64,000 nt of DNA, taken from the NCBI RefSeq assembly GCF_031679605.1, contig NZ_CP117522.1, positions 7,378,001 to 7,442,000 on the forward strand, given 5' to 3'. The position numbers were made by a program, and so were the translations under genes. The notes below the pieces were generated by a model, which worked only from the letters and a program-made list of their open reading frames with translations, was not told where the DNA came from and did no database searches. Below, piece by piece: positions 33,363 to 42,226 of the stretch (the first letter of the stretch is position 1; every line of letters begins with the position of its first letter). The DNA is from Streptomyces luomodiensis. Its GTDB lineage: Bacteria; Actinomycetota; Actinomycetes; Streptomycetales; Streptomycetaceae.

Positions 33363-34244
33363 ATGCCCACGCTCGGCCCGAACCGTTACGGCAAAGCCGA
33401 AACCCGTGTCGTCCGGGTGGTGCGCGACGGCGCCGTGCACCACCTCAAGGACCTCAACGTCTCGGTGGCGCTCGCCGGGGAGATGGACGCGGTCCACCTC
33501 TGCGGCGACAACGCCAACGTCCTGCCGACCGACACCGTCAAGAACACCGTGTACGCCTTCGCCAAGGAGCACGGCATCGACGCGGCCGAGGAGTTCGGCA
33601 TCCGGCTGGCCCGGCACTTCGTCACCGGGCAGGAGTCCATCCACCGCGCCCGGGTGCGGATCGAGGAGTACGCCTGGGAGCGGATCGGGACGGCCGGGAG
33701 CGCCCGGCACTCCTTCGCCCGCCGCGGCCAGGAGGTCCGCACCGCCCGGATCGCCTACGACGGCGAGCGCTGGGAGGTGGTCTCCGGACTCACCGGGCTC
33801 ACCGTGCTGAACACCACGGACTCCGAGTTCCGGGGCTATGTCAAGGACCGTTACACCACGCTCGAGGAGACGTCCGACCGCGTCCTCGCCACCGATGTGC
33901 ACGCCCGCTGGCGCTACGGCTGGAGCGATGACACCCGGCCGGTGCCGGACTGGCAGCGCGCCCACGCCGAGGCGCGCGGCCATCTGCTGAGCGCGTTCGC
34001 CGAGACGTACTCCCGCTCGCTCCAGCAGACGCTGTACCAGATGGGCGCGCGGGTCATCGAGCGCCGGCCCGAGATCGACGAGATACGGCTCTCGCTGCCC
34101 AACAAGCACCACGTCCTGGTCGATCTGGAACCCTTCGGCCTCACCAACGACAACGAGGTCTACGTCGCCGCCGACCGGCCGTACGGCCTCATCGAGGCCA
34201 CCGTGCTCCGGGACGGCGCCGAGCCCCTGATCCCCACCGACTGA
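33363..34244 (+). CDS. Factor-independent urate hydroxylase (uricase)
   Basis: Cofactor-free oxidation of urate to 5-hydroxyisourate with O2. The 293-residue protein has two T-fold units with the catalytic Lys near residue 11 (NRYGKAETRVVRV), the catalytic Thr in DTVKNTVYAFAKEHGI, the His of ARHFVTGQESIHRARV, and the C-terminal LPNKHHVLVDLEPFGLTNDNEVY. It is cytoplasmic, with no targeting signal. It lies third in the operon uraD-uraH-uricase-8-oxoguanine deaminase, so all enzymes from urate to allantoin are coexpressed. Confidence 0.95.
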   Translation: MPTLGPNRYGKAETRVVRVVRDGAVHHLKDLNVSVALAGEMDAVHLCGDNANVLPTDTVKNTVYAFAKEHGIDAAEEFGIRLARHFVTGQESIHRARVRIEEYAWERIGTAGSARHSFARRGQEVRTARIAYDGERWEVVSGLTGLTVLNTTDSEFRGYVKDRYTTLEETSDRVLATDVHARWRYGWSDDTRPVPDWQRAHAEARGHLLSAFAETYSRSLQQTLYQMGARVIERRPEIDEIRLSLPNKHHVLVDLEPFGLTNDNEVYVAADRPYGLIEATVLRDGAEPLIPTD

Positions 34245-34266
34245 CCCGACGGAAGGGCCACGCGCC

Positions 34267-35637
34267 GTGAACCGCATCGTCATCGAGAACTGTGCCGTCG
34301 CGACCGTGGACGCGAAGGACACCGAGTACGCCAGCGGCCATGTCGTCGTCGCGGGCGACCGCGTCGAATCGGTGGGCGAGGGGCGCGCGCCCCAGGGGCT
34401 TGAGGGCGTCGTCCGCCGCATCGACGGCACCGGGCATCTGGTCACCCCGGGCCTGGTCAACACCCATCACCACTTCTACCAGTGGCTCACCCGCGGTCTG
34501 GCCCAGGACAGCAACCTCTTCGACTGGCTGGTCGCGCTCTACCCCGCCTGGGCGCGGATCGACGAGCCGATGGTCCACGCGGCGGCGCGCGGCTCGCTCG
34601 CGATGATGGTGCGCGGCGGGGTCACCACCGCCATGGACCACCACTACGTCTTTCCGCGCGGCGGCGGCGATCTGCTGGGCGCCGAGATCCGCGCGGCGCG
34701 CGAACTTCGGGTGCGCTTCACCGCCGCCCGCGGCTCCATGGACCTGGGCACCTCCGCCGGCGGGCTGCCGCCGGACTTCGCCGTGGAGTCCACCGAGGAG
34801 GCGCTGGCCGCCACCGAGGAGGCCATCGACACCCACCACGACCCGGGCTTCGGCGCGATGCTCCAGATCGCGGTCGCGCCCTGCTCGCCCTTCTCGGTCT
34901 CCACCGAACTGCTCCGCGAGGCCGCGGCGCTGGCCCGCCGCAAGGGCGTCCGGCTGCACACCCACGGCTCGGAGACGGTGGAGGAGGAGAAGTTCTGCCA
35001 GGAGCGGTTCGGGATGGGGCCGACCGACTACTTCGCGTCGACCGGCTGGCTGGGCGAGGACGTGTGGATGGCCCACTGCGTCCATATGAGCGACACCGAC
35101 ATCCAGGCGTTCGCCCGGACCGGCACCGGCGTGGCCCACTGCCCCTCGTCCAACGCCCGGCTCGGCGCCGGGATCGCCCGCGTCCCCGATCTGCTCGCCG
35201 CGGGCGTACCGGTGGGCCTCGGCGTGGACGGCACCGCCTCCAACGAATCCGGTGAGCTGCACACCGAACTGCGCAACGCGCTGCTGGTCAACCGGCTCGG
35301 CGCGCACCGCGAGAAGGCGCTGACCGCCCGCCAGGCGCTGCGTCTCGGCACCCACGGCGGTGCGCGGGTGCTCGGCCGCCAGGACCAGATCGGCTCGCTG
35401 GAGCCGGGCAAACTGGCCGATCTGGTGCTGTGGAAGCTGGACGGGCTGGGCCACTCCTCGATCGCCGACCCGGTCGCGGCCCTCGTCCTCGGCGCCCCGG
35501 CCCCGGTGACGCTGTCGCTGGTGGGCGGGGTTCCGGTGGTGGAGTCGGGCCGGCTGCGCACCGTGGACGAGGACGAGATCGCCCGCGAGGCGCGCGCCCA
35601 GGCGCGACGCCTCGCCCGTATCGCGGCGGACGGCTGA
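34267..35637 (+). CDS. 8-oxoguanine deaminase (amidohydrolase)
   Basis: Converts 8-oxoguanine to urate, feeding the uricase encoded just upstream. The 456-residue amidohydrolase has the metal motif GLVNTHHHFYQWLTRG (His67-69), the His of RLHTHGSETVEEE, the His of VWMAHCVHMSDTD and the catalytic Asp of GLGVDGTASNES. The length and the LFDWLVALYPAWARID segment fit the 8-oxoguanine deaminase/AtzB-like group. Its place directly behind uricase supports the call over generic chlorohydrolases. The GTG start has GGAAGG upstream. A strong hairpin overlaps its stop codon. Confidence 0.9.
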   Translation: MNRIVIENCAVATVDAKDTEYASGHVVVAGDRVESVGEGRAPQGLEGVVRRIDGTGHLVTPGLVNTHHHFYQWLTRGLAQDSNLFDWLVALYPAWARIDEPMVHAAARGSLAMMVRGGVTTAMDHHYVFPRGGGDLLGAEIRAARELRVRFTAARGSMDLGTSAGGLPPDFAVESTEEALAATEEAIDTHHDPGFGAMLQIAVAPCSPFSVSTELLREAAALARRKGVRLHTHGSETVEEEKFCQERFGMGPTDYFASTGWLGEDVWMAHCVHMSDTDIQAFARTGTGVAHCPSSNARLGAGIARVPDLLAAGVPVGLGVDGTASNESGELHTELRNALLVNRLGAHREKALTARQALRLGTHGGARVLGRQDQIGSLEPGKLADLVLWKLDGLGHSSIADPVAALVLGAPAPVTLSLVGGVPVVESGRLRTVDEDEIAREARAQARRLARIAADG

Positions 35638-35654
35638 ACGTCGCCGCGATACGG
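35616..35654. terminator. Strong hairpin overlapping the 8-oxoguanine deaminase stop codon
   Basis: The 13-bp perfect inverted repeat CCGTATCGCGGCG (35616-35628) and CGCCGCGATACGG (35642-35654) has a 13-base loop that contains the TGA. It lies between convergent genes and so can terminate both the urate operon and malate synthase transcripts. Confidence 0.8.
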
Positions 35655-35674
35655 ACGGTGTCGTCCGGCGCCGC

Positions 35675-37294
35675 TCAGTCCAGCAGCTCGTACGCGGGCA
35701 GGGTCAGGAACTCGGCGTAGTCCTCGTCCAGCGCGACCCGCAGCAGCAGATCGTGCGCCTGGCTCCACCGGCCCGCGCCGAAGGCGTCCTCGCCGATCTC
35801 CTCGCGGATCGCCGCCAGCTCCTCGGCGGCGACCTTGACGACGAGATCGGCGGTGGCCCGCTCGCCGTTCTCGAAGGTGACCCCGGTGTTGACCCACTGC
35901 CAGATCTGGGAGCGGGAGATCTCGGCGGTGGCCGCGTCCTCCATCAGGTTGAAGATCGCGACGGCGCCGAGGCCGCGCAGCCACGCCTCGATGTAGCGGA
36001 TGCCGACCTGTACCGCGTTGCGCAGGCCGTGCTGGGTGGGCTTGGCGTCGAGCGACGCGATGTCGATCAGCTCGGCGGCCGTGACCCGGACGTCCTCGCG
36101 CAGCCGGTCCTTCTGGTGCGGCCGGTCGCCGAGGACCGCGTCGAAGGAGGCGCGGGCGACCGGGACCAGATCGGGGTGGGCGACCCAGGAGCCGTCGAAA
36201 CCGTCCTGCGCCTCCCGGTCCTTGTCGGCCCTGACCTTGTCGAACGCGACGGCGTTGACCTCGGGGTCGCGGCGCGAGGGGATGAAGGCCGCCATGCCGC
36301 CGATCGCGTGCGCGCCGCGCCGGTGGCAGGTGCGCACCAGCAGTTCGGTGTAGGCGCGCATGAACGGGGCGGTCATCGTGACCGCGTTGCGGTCGGGCAG
36401 GACGAAACCGGGGCCGGCGTCGCGGAAGTTCTTGACGATGGAGAAGAGGTAGTCCCAGCGGCCCGCGTTGAGCCCGGAGGCGTGGTCGCGGAGCTCGTAG
36501 AGGATCTCGTCCATTTCGTACGCCGCCGTGATCGTCTCGATGAGAACGGTGGCGCGGATCGTCCCTTGCGGAATCCCGAGGTAGTCCTGTGCGAAGACGA
36601 AGACGTCGTTCCAGAGGCGGGCCTCCAGATGCGACTCGGTCTTGGGGAGGTAGAAGTACGGCCCCTTGCCCAGGGTGAGCAGACGGCGGGCGTTGTGGAA
36701 GAAGTACAGCCCGAAGTCGACGAGGGCACCGGGGACGGCGCGGCCGTCGGCGGCCCGCAGATGGCGCTCGTCGAGGTGCCAGCCGCGCGGCCGGGTGACG
36801 ACGGTGGCCAGTTCCTCGGCGGGCCGCAGTGCGTAGCTCTTGCCCTCGGGGGAGGTGAAGTCGATCCGGCGCTCATAGGCGTCGATCAGATTGAGCTGAC
36901 CGCCGATCACATTCGCCCAGGTGGGGGCGGAGGCGTCCTCGAAATCGGCGAGCCAGACCTTGGCGCCCGAGTTGAGGGCGTTGATGGTCATCTTGCGGTC
37001 GGTGGGGCCGGTGATCTCCACCCGGCGGTCCTCGAGCGCGGGCGGGGCCGGGGCGACGCGCCAGTCGGGGTCGTCGCGGATGTGGGCGGTCTCCGGCAGG
37101 AAGTCCAGGCTGCTGGTGCGGGCGATCTTGGCGCGGCGTTCCGCGCGGCGCGCCAGCAGCTCGTCGCGGCGGGGGGTGAAGCGGTGGTGGAGCTCGGCCA
37201 GGAAGGTCAGGGCCGCGTCGGTCAGCACCTCCCCCTGACGCTCCAGCGGCTCGGCGTCGACGACGGCCACCGGGGACGGCGCTGCTGCGGACAT
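35675..37294 (-). CDS. aceB: Malate synthase A
   Basis: Condenses glyoxylate with acetyl-CoA to malate, assimilating the glyoxylate released from allantoin breakdown. The 539-residue protein is of the A isoform: [20 protein letters not shown] with the metal-binding Glu and Asp, [45 protein letters not shown] with its catalytic acidic residues, and [21 protein letters not shown] [10 protein letters not shown]. The ATG at 37294 has AAGGAG 9 bp upstream. In S. coelicolor a malate synthase gene likewise lies in the allantoin region, which supports coregulation. Confidence 0.95.
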   Translation of the reverse strand: MSAAAPSPVAVVDAEPLERQGEVLTDAALTFLAELHHRFTPRRDELLARRAERRAKIARTSSLDFLPETAHIRDDPDWRVAPAPPALEDRRVEITGPTDRKMTINALNSGAKVWLADFEDASAPTWANVIGGQLNLIDAYERRIDFTSPEGKSYALRPAEELATVVTRPRGWHLDERHLRAADGRAVPGALVDFGLYFFHNARRLLTLGKGPYFYLPKTESHLEARLWNDVFVFAQDYLGIPQGTIRATVLIETITAAYEMDEILYELRDHASGLNAGRWDYLFSIVKNFRDAGPGFVLPDRNAVTMTAPFMRAYTELLVRTCHRRGAHAIGGMAAFIPSRRDPEVNAVAFDKVRADKDREAQDGFDGSWVAHPDLVPVARASFDAVLGDRPHQKDRLREDVRVTAAELIDIASLDAKPTQHGLRNAVQVGIRYIEAWLRGLGAVAIFNLMEDAATAEISRSQIWQWVNTGVTFENGERATADLVVKVAAEELAAIREEIGEDAFGAGRWSQAHDLLLRVALDEDYAEFLTLPAYELLD

Positions 37295-37352
37295 GGGCTG
37301 TCACTCCTTAGACGAGGCACGGCGGAACACACGCGATGCTTCTGTGTCGCGG

Positions 37353-37381
37353 ATACTAATTTTCTTATGGTGGAAGATCAA
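37353..37381 (-). promoter_or_regulatory. Probable aceB promoter
   Basis: On the minus strand, TTGATC (37381-37376) and TAGTAT (37358-37353) are separated by 17 bp, a close match to a vegetative promoter, about 60 bp before the ATG. The spacer region TTC-N8-GAA forms an imperfect dyad. The exact TCAAC-N5-GTTGA motif is not present. Confidence 0.6.
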
Positions 37382-37412
37382 TGATGCGGGGAACGTCTCG
37401 TCCCGTGTCCCC

Positions 37413-38021
37413 TCACTCCAGCAGCGCCAAGTCCTCGGGGGTGTCGATGTCATCCGTACGGGCGATGTCCGAGCAGTCGACGAGCGTGATCGCGGACTGA
37501 TGGGCCCGCAGATAGGCGCGTGCCCCCCGGTCGCCCACCGCACTCGCCGTGATGTCGGCCCACCGGTCCGCGCCGAACAGCACCGGATGCCCCCGCTCCC
37601 CGCCGTACGCGGCGGCCGCCAGGGTCGACGGCGAGCGGTACGCGGCCACCACCCGCGCCACGGCCTCGGCCCCGATACCCGGCTGGTCCACCAGCGTGAC
37701 CAGCGCCGCCCGCGCCCCCGTACCGGCCAGCGAGCCGAGCCCGGCCCGCAGCGAGGACCCCATGCCCTGCTCCCAGTCGGGGTTGTCGACCAGGACGCAC
37801 CCGGACAGCCGGGCCCGCGCCCGTACGGTCCCGGCCGCGGCGCCCAGCACGATGTGCACCGGGGCGCAGCCGCCCTCCCGCAGCGCGTGCGCCGCGTGCT
37901 CCACCAGCGGCCGTCCCCGATGCGTCAGCAGGGCCTTGGGCCGCCCGCCCAGCCGCCGCCCGCCGCCGGCCGCCAACACGATCCCGGCGACCAGCGCGTT
38001 GTCCTCCGATGTGCGTTCCAT
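37413..38021 (-). CDS. MobA/MocA-like molybdopterin nucleotidyltransferase
   Basis: A 202-residue NTP-transferase-fold protein. It starts with the nucleotide loop GIVLAAGGGRRLGGRPKALL and continues with VDNPDWEQGMGSSLRAGL, the metal-binding VTLVDQPGIGAEAVARVV, GERGHPVLFGADRW and DIDTPEDLALL. This pattern matches MocA-type CTP:molybdopterin cytidylyltransferases, which tailor the cofactor for the xanthine dehydrogenase family. Located within the purine block, it probably serves the xdh operon at 15-19 kb. It lies behind aceB on the same strand with its own promoter region. Confidence 0.87.
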   Translation of the reverse strand: MERTSEDNALVAGIVLAAGGGRRLGGRPKALLTHRGRPLVEHAAHALREGGCAPVHIVLGAAAGTVRARARLSGCVLVDNPDWEQGMGSSLRAGLGSLAGTGARAALVTLVDQPGIGAEAVARVVAAYRSPSTLAAAAYGGERGHPVLFGADRWADITASAVGDRGARAYLRAHQSAITLVDCSDIARTDDIDTPEDLALLE

Positions 38022-38160
38022 GGGCCCTGCTTACCGCACAGCGGGGCGGCGCGGGGGCTTCATCCCAGCCGGTCTGATTTTCGCTCTCCGTATAGCGCGT
38101 CGCGCGCTGAGTGGCGTTAACTGATCCGCGGCCCCTTGTGCCCGGATGACGTGAACCACT

Positions 38161-38628
38161 ATGAAGCCGGGCGAGGCGGCCGTGGGGAGAGGGGGCAGGC
38201 TCGTGCGAGAGTGCGCGAGGGGGAGCAGGACAGTGTTGTCCGAGTCGTCCGACGAGGGCGCGAGGCTCTGGGGCGAACCCGGCGCCTTGCCAATGGAGGG
38301 TGCCGCAGTCGTGGAAGCCGGGCGAGTGGCGGGCGCCGATGACGATCCGAGGGCGGCGGAGCTGCGCCGTGCCGTGGCCCGGCTGAGGCGTGACCTGGCC
38401 GCCCACCCCGCCGAATTACCGGACCGGGCGATCGCGGACGACGAACTGGCGGCGCTGGACGCCATGGCCCGCACCGGCGCCCCGGAGCTGCACCGCCTCC
38501 GCCGCTCACTGCTCCTCATCGCGGGCGCCCTGGGCTCGGTCAGCGCCCTGGGCCCCGCCCTGACGGGCGTTCACGCGGCGATCGACCAGTTCGGCAGCGT
38601 CCCGCGAACAGGCCTGGGGAGGGACTGA
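38161..38628 (+). CDS. DUF5955 family protein
   Basis: A small helical protein. The conserved part starts near 38340 (DDPRAAELRRAVARLRRDLAAHP, then IADDELAALDAMA and LRRSLLLIAGALGSVSALGPALTGVHAAI). It is typical of the Streptomyces family DUF5955, of unknown function. The C-terminal helix is hydrophobic but reads more like a coiled or membrane-associated helix than a spanning segment. The start is uncertain: ATG 38161 has no ribosome-binding site, while GTG 38233 (after GCAGGA) and ATG 38293 are possible. The family is usually near 110 residues, favouring a later start. Confidence 0.75.
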   Translation: MKPGEAAVGRGGRLVRECARGSRTVLSESSDEGARLWGEPGALPMEGAAVVEAGRVAGADDDPRAAELRRAVARLRRDLAAHPAELPDRAIADDELAALDAMARTGAPELHRLRRSLLLIAGALGSVSALGPALTGVHAAIDQFGSVPRTGLGRD

Positions 38629-38644
38629 ACGCACCGGTGAGCCT

Positions 38645-38661
38645 AGGCGCCTTCGGCGCCT
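38645..38661. terminator. Hairpin after the DUF5955 gene
   Basis: AGGCGCC-TTC-GGCGCCT, a perfect 7-bp stem 17 bp after the stop codon, lies at the edge of the repeat island. Confidence 0.65.
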
Positions 38662-38701
38662 CACGGCGGCGGGCCGGCTGGGGCCTGGCCACCAGGCCCC
38701 A

Positions 38702-38830
38702 GCGGTCGGCCGTCGGCCGCTGGGCGTCTGCCGTCGGGCGCTGGGCGGCGGCCGCCGGGCGTTGGTCGTCGGGCGTTTGCCGTCGGCCGCCGGGCGTCCG
38801 CACGCCGGGCGGCGGCCGCCAGCCGTCTGC
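38702..38830. repeat. Degenerate heptamer tract
   Basis: Reading in sevens gives CGTCGGC, CGCTGGG, CGTCTGC, CGTCGGG, CGCTGGG, CGGCGGC, CGCCGGG, CGTTGGT, CGTCGGG, CGTTTGC, CGTCGGC, CGCCGGG, all variants of CGNNGGN. The constant phase shows true tandem origin, not base composition alone. Confidence 0.7.
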
Positions 38831-39169
38831 CGCCGTGCGTTGGTCGTCGTGCGCCGTCCGCCGGGCGTCCGCCGTCGGCCGTTCGCCGTCTGCGGCCAGG
38901 TGTCCGCTTCCGGGCGTTCACCACCGGGTGCCGCCAGCCGTTCGCCGCCAGCCGCTTCCGTGTGTCCGCCGTCCGCCGTCCGCCGTCCGCCGTTCGGCGC
39001 CCGGTGTCCCGGTGTCCCGGCGTCCGCCGGGTGGCGGGACGTTGGGGTGTCAGTACGACTTGATGGCGGCGGGATGGGCGCGTGCGGCGTGATGACGGCG
39101 GGTGCGTGCGTCGAGTGCGACGTCCAGGTCGACCGGCAGCGCCGCCAGGCGGTCTGACGCCTCACTCGA

Positions 39170-39420
39170 CCGCGCGTTGGCCGTGTCTCGTGCTCGTCGT
39201 GGCTCGCGTTCGTCGTGGCTTGTGCTCGCCGTGCCTCGCGTTGTCTGTCCTCGTGCTCGCTGTGCCCCGCGTTGGCCGTGGCTTGTGCTCGGTGTGCCCC
39301 GCGCTTCGCCGCGCGTTCGTCGTGGCTCGCGTTGGCCGTGGCTCGCGTTGGCTGTGGATCGTGCCCGCCGTGTCTCGCGTTCGGCGTACCCCGCGCCCAC
39401 TGTGCCCGCGTCCGCCCCCG
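39170..39420. repeat. 16-bp tandem repeat family, about 15 copies
   Basis: Units of the type GGCTCGCGTTGGCCGT are separated by 16 bp, with occasional 15-bp or compound units. Two adjacent copies near 39330-39360 are almost identical, the others are diverged. Confidence 0.7.
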
Positions 39421-39447
39421 TCGCATCCGCCCCGTGCTCGCCGCCCC

Positions 39448-39531
39448 GTGCTTGCCGCGCCGTGCTTGCCGCGCCGTGCTTGCCGCGCCGTGCTTGCCGC
39501 GCCGTGCTTGCCGCGCCGTGCTTGCCGCGCC
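39448..39531. repeat. Six near-exact 14-bp tandem repeats
   Basis: GTGCTTGCCGCGCC recurs with exact 14-bp spacing at 39448, 39462, 39476, 39490, 39504 and 39518. The near-identity marks it as the youngest part of the island. Confidence 0.85.
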
Positions 39532-39811
39532 GCGCTCGCTGCGCCCGCGCTCGCCGCCCCCGCGCTCGCTGCGCCCGCGCCCGTCGGCCCCGCGCTCGTC
39601 GCGTCCGCGCTCGTCGCGTTCGCGTCCGCGCTCGCCGCGAGGGCCGCACCCGGCCGAGCTGAGCGGCGGCGTGGCCGAGCGGCGGGGCTGGCTGAGCGGG
39701 GGAGTCGGCCGAGCGGGGGAGTCGGCCGCGTGGCGGAGCCGACCTGCGGCGGAGCTGGCCGCGTAGCGGAGTCGGCCGCGTGGCGGTGCGGTCAAGTGGT
39801 CCCCTCCGCCG

Positions 39812-40615
39812 TCAGGCGGATCCTGTGCTGGCCAGCGCCTTCGACAACTCGGACGCGACCTCCTTGAGGATCGGCACGATCTCCTCCGTGGCCTCGTCCG
39901 TCACCCGGCCCGCCGGGCCCGAGATGGAGATGGCCGCCGGGGCGGGGGAGTCGGGCACCGGGACCGCGAGGCAGCGCACGCCCATCTCCTGCTCGTTGTC
40001 GTCCACCGCGTAGCCCACTTCGCGGACCTGCCGCAGGGCGTCGAGGAACTCGTCCGGCGAGGTGATCGTCTTCTTGGTCGCCGCGGGCATGCCGGTACGG
40101 GACAGGAGGGCGCGCACCTCCTCGGGGGGCGTGCCCGCCAGCAGTGCCTTGCCGACGCCCGTGGTGTGGGGCAGCACCCGCCGCCCGACCTCGGTGAACA
40201 TCCGCATCGAGTGGCGCGAGGGCACCTGCGCGACGTACACCACCTCATCGCCGTCCAGCAGCGCCATGTTGGCGGTCTCGCCGGTCTCCTCCACCAGCCG
40301 CGCCAGATACGGCCGCGCCCAGGTGCCCAGCAGCCGGGAGGAGCTCTCGCCGAGCCGGATCAGCCGGGGGCCGAGGGCATAGCGGCGGTTGGGCTGCTGG
40401 CGTACGTAGCCGCAGGCCACCAGCGTGCGCATCAGCCGGTGAATGGTGGGCAGGGGCAGCCCGCTGCTGGTGGACAGCTCGCTCAGTCCGACCTCGCCCC
40501 CGGCGTCGGCCATCCGTTCCAGCAGATCGAAGGCGCGCTCCAGGGACTGGACGCCACCGGATCCGCCACCGGACCCGGCGGTGGTGGCGGCGGTCTTGGA
40601 CTCGGCGGACGGCAC
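39812..40615 (-). CDS. allR: IclR family regulator, probable allantoin pathway repressor AllR
   Basis: A 267-residue IclR protein. It has an N-terminal winged helix (SLERAFDLLERMADAGGEVGLSELSTSSGLPLPTIHRLMRTLVACGYV) and a C-terminal effector domain with TGETANMALLDGDEVVYVAQVPS, GVGKALLAG and CLAVPVPDSPAPAAISISGPAGRV. It is divergent from allB-alc, as AllR is in S. coelicolor, where AllR represses allantoin-pathway genes. The palindrome TCAAC-N5-GTTGA in the shared upstream region, also at uraD, is the likely site. The GTG at 40615 has AAAGGA 8 bp upstream. Confidence 0.88.
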   Translation of the reverse strand: MPSAESKTAATTAGSGGGSGGVQSLERAFDLLERMADAGGEVGLSELSTSSGLPLPTIHRLMRTLVACGYVRQQPNRRYALGPRLIRLGESSSRLLGTWARPYLARLVEETGETANMALLDGDEVVYVAQVPSRHSMRMFTEVGRRVLPHTTGVGKALLAGTPPEEVRALLSRTGMPAATKKTITSPDEFLDALRQVREVGYAVDDNEQEMGVRCLAVPVPDSPAPAAISISGPAGRVTDEATEEIVPILKEVASELSKALASTGSA

Positions 40616-40801
40616 GGCGGTGTTCCTTTCCCAGCGGTCGGCACCGGCCGCACACGGTGACGATCCGCTGCCGACCGGCCACGGGCAGCCTACCGGTCCC
40701 CGGCGACCCCCACAGCGGGCTTGCGCTCGCGGTCCGCGCCGGTCACGGCCGGGGGGGCGGTCTTGACCGGGCCCGGCCGCCGCGTGAATCATGCATCCCA
40801 T

Positions 40802-40842
40802 TCAACGGAATGTTGATTCCGGTTCGCGGAAGCGGAATCAAC
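40802..40842. promoter_or_regulatory. Composite operator between allR and allB
   Basis: TCAAC-GGAAT-GTTGA (40802-40816) shares its right arm with a second perfect dyad, GTTGATTCCG (40812-40821) and CGGAATCAAC (40833-40842), spaced by 11 bp. The first palindrome matches the uraD operator in both arms and spacing. The overlapping arrangement, 20-60 bp upstream of allB, suggests cooperative binding of IclR-type dimers. Confidence 0.7.
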
Positions 40843-40861
40843 AAGGGCGGGGGTGAGAAGG

Positions 40862-42226
40862 ATGTCGGTGCCGGTGTCCGACGCACGGCCGGTGGAACTC
40901 GTGCTGCGCTCGGCCAAGGTGGTCACCCCGGACGGCATACGCGCGGCCTCGGTGTCCGTCGCCGACGGCCGCATCGTGGCCGTCGGGCCGTACGAGTCCC
41001 CGGTCCCGGACGGCGCACGGGTCGAGGATCTCGGCGACGACGTCCTCCTCCCCGGCCTCGTCGACACCCACGTCCATGTCAACGACCCCGGCCGCACCGC
41101 ATGGGAGGGGTTCGCCTCCGCGACCCGCGCCGCCGCGGCCGGCGGCGTCACCACCCTCGTCGACATGCCGCTCAACAGCATCCCGCCGACCACCACCGTC
41201 CGGGCCCTGGAGGTCAAACGGGCCGTCGCCCGGCGCTCGGCCCATGTCGACATCGGCTTCTGGGGCGGGGCCGTGCCCGGCAACGTCGCGGACCTGGCGC
41301 CGCTGCACGACGCGGGCGTCCTCGGCTTCAAGGCGTTTCTGCTCCCCTCCGGCGTGGACGAGTTCCCGCAGCTCGCCCCCGACCAGCTGGAGGCCGCCCT
41401 GCGCGAGATCGCGGGCTTCGGCGGACTGCTCATCGTGCACGCCGAGGACCCCCGCCTCATCGACGGCGCCCCGCCGCCGGCCGGCCCGCGCTACGCCGAC
41501 TTCCTCGCCTCACGCCCGCGCGCCGCCGAGAACGAGGCCATCGCGGGCCTCATCGAGCTCGCCCGCCGGCTCGACGCCCGCGTCCACGTCCTGCACCTGT
41601 CGTCCGCCGACGCGCTGCCGCTGATCGCCGACGCGCGGCGCGAGGGCGTCCGCGTCACCGTGGAGACCTGTCCGCACTTCCTGACCCTCACCGCGGAGGA
41701 AGTCCCCGACGGGGCCACGGAGTTCAAATGCTGTCCGCCCATCCGGGAGGCCGCCAACCAGGACGTGCTGTGGGCGGGCCTGGCGGCCGGGGAGATCGAC
41801 TGCGTGGTCTCCGACCACTCGCCCTGTACGGCCGACCTCAAAGTGGACGACTTCGGCCGGGCCTGGGGCGGCATCTCCTCGCTCCAGCTCGGACTCCCCG
41901 CCGTCTGGACGGCGGCCCGGCGGCGCGGCCACACCCTCCAGGACGTGGCCCGCTGGATGTCCACCGGCCCCGCCGCGCTCGTCGGTCTCGACCGTAAGGG
42001 CGCCATCGAGGCCGGCCGCGACGCCGATTTCGCGGTCCTCGCCCCGGACGAGACCTTCACCGTCGACCCCGCCGCCCTCCACCACCGCAACCGGGTCACC
42101 GCCTACGCGGGCAGGACGCTGTACGGCGTCGTCCGGTCCACCTGGCTGCGCGGCCGGAAGATCGCCGAGCACGGCCTGCCGACCGAACCCACCGGCCGAC
42201 TCCTGGAAAGGCAGCCCCGTCGATGA
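40862..42226 (+). CDS. allB: Allantoinase
   Basis: Hydrolyses allantoin to allantoate. The 454-residue amidohydrolase has the binuclear metal motif [17 protein letters not shown], the carboxylated Lys in [15 protein letters not shown], the metal His residues in LIVHAEDP and [15 protein letters not shown], and the catalytic Asp in [35 protein letters not shown] is typical of bacterial AllB. The start is uncertain: ATG 40862 was used; GTG 40853 and GTG 40868 (AGAAGG 6 bp upstream) are alternatives. It overlaps the allantoicase gene by 4 bp. Confidence 0.95.
   Translation: MSVPVSDARPVELVLRSAKVVTPDGIRAASVSVADGRIVAVGPYESPVPDGARVEDLGDDVLLPGLVDTHVHVNDPGRTAWEGFASATRAAAAGGVTTLVDMPLNSIPPTTTVRALEVKRAVARRSAHVDIGFWGGAVPGNVADLAPLHDAGVLGFKAFLLPSGVDEFPQLAPDQLEAALREIAGFGGLLIVHAEDPRLIDGAPPPAGPRYADFLASRPRAAENEAIAGLIELARRLDARVHVLHLSSADALPLIADARREGVRVTVETCPHFLTLTAEEVPDGATEFKCCPPIREAANQDVLWAGLAAGEIDCVVSDHSPCTADLKVDDFGRAWGGISSLQLGLPAVWTAARRRGHTLQDVARWMSTGPAALVGLDRKGAIEAGRDADFAVLAPDETFTVDPAALHHRNRVTAYAGRTLYGVVRSTWLRGRKIAEHGLPTEPTGRLLERQPRR

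Larger units (their letters stand above)
38688..39790. repeat. 1.1-kb island of degenerate short tandem repeats
   Basis: Noncoding stretch between the DUF5955 and allR genes made of several adjoining repeat families: about 38690-38830 degenerate 7-mers of the type CGTCGGC, continuing less regularly to 39010; about 39170-39420 a 16-bp family; 39448-39531 a nearly exact 14-bp family; 39532-39655 units of the type CCGCGCTCGCTGCGC; and 39662-39790 an 18-19 bp family (GAGTCGGCCGAGCGGGGG). A frame of more than 400 codons stays open across it on the minus strand, but its Arg/Gly/Thr repeats change family with the DNA repeats and show no domain. I treat the region as noncoding. Confidence 0.8.

Noticed and set aside
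38506..39795. 429-codon open frame on the minus strand across the 1.1-kb repeat island
   Set aside because: Composition shifts with each DNA repeat family, no domain or signal is present, and other frames are equally open. Treated as noncoding repeats.
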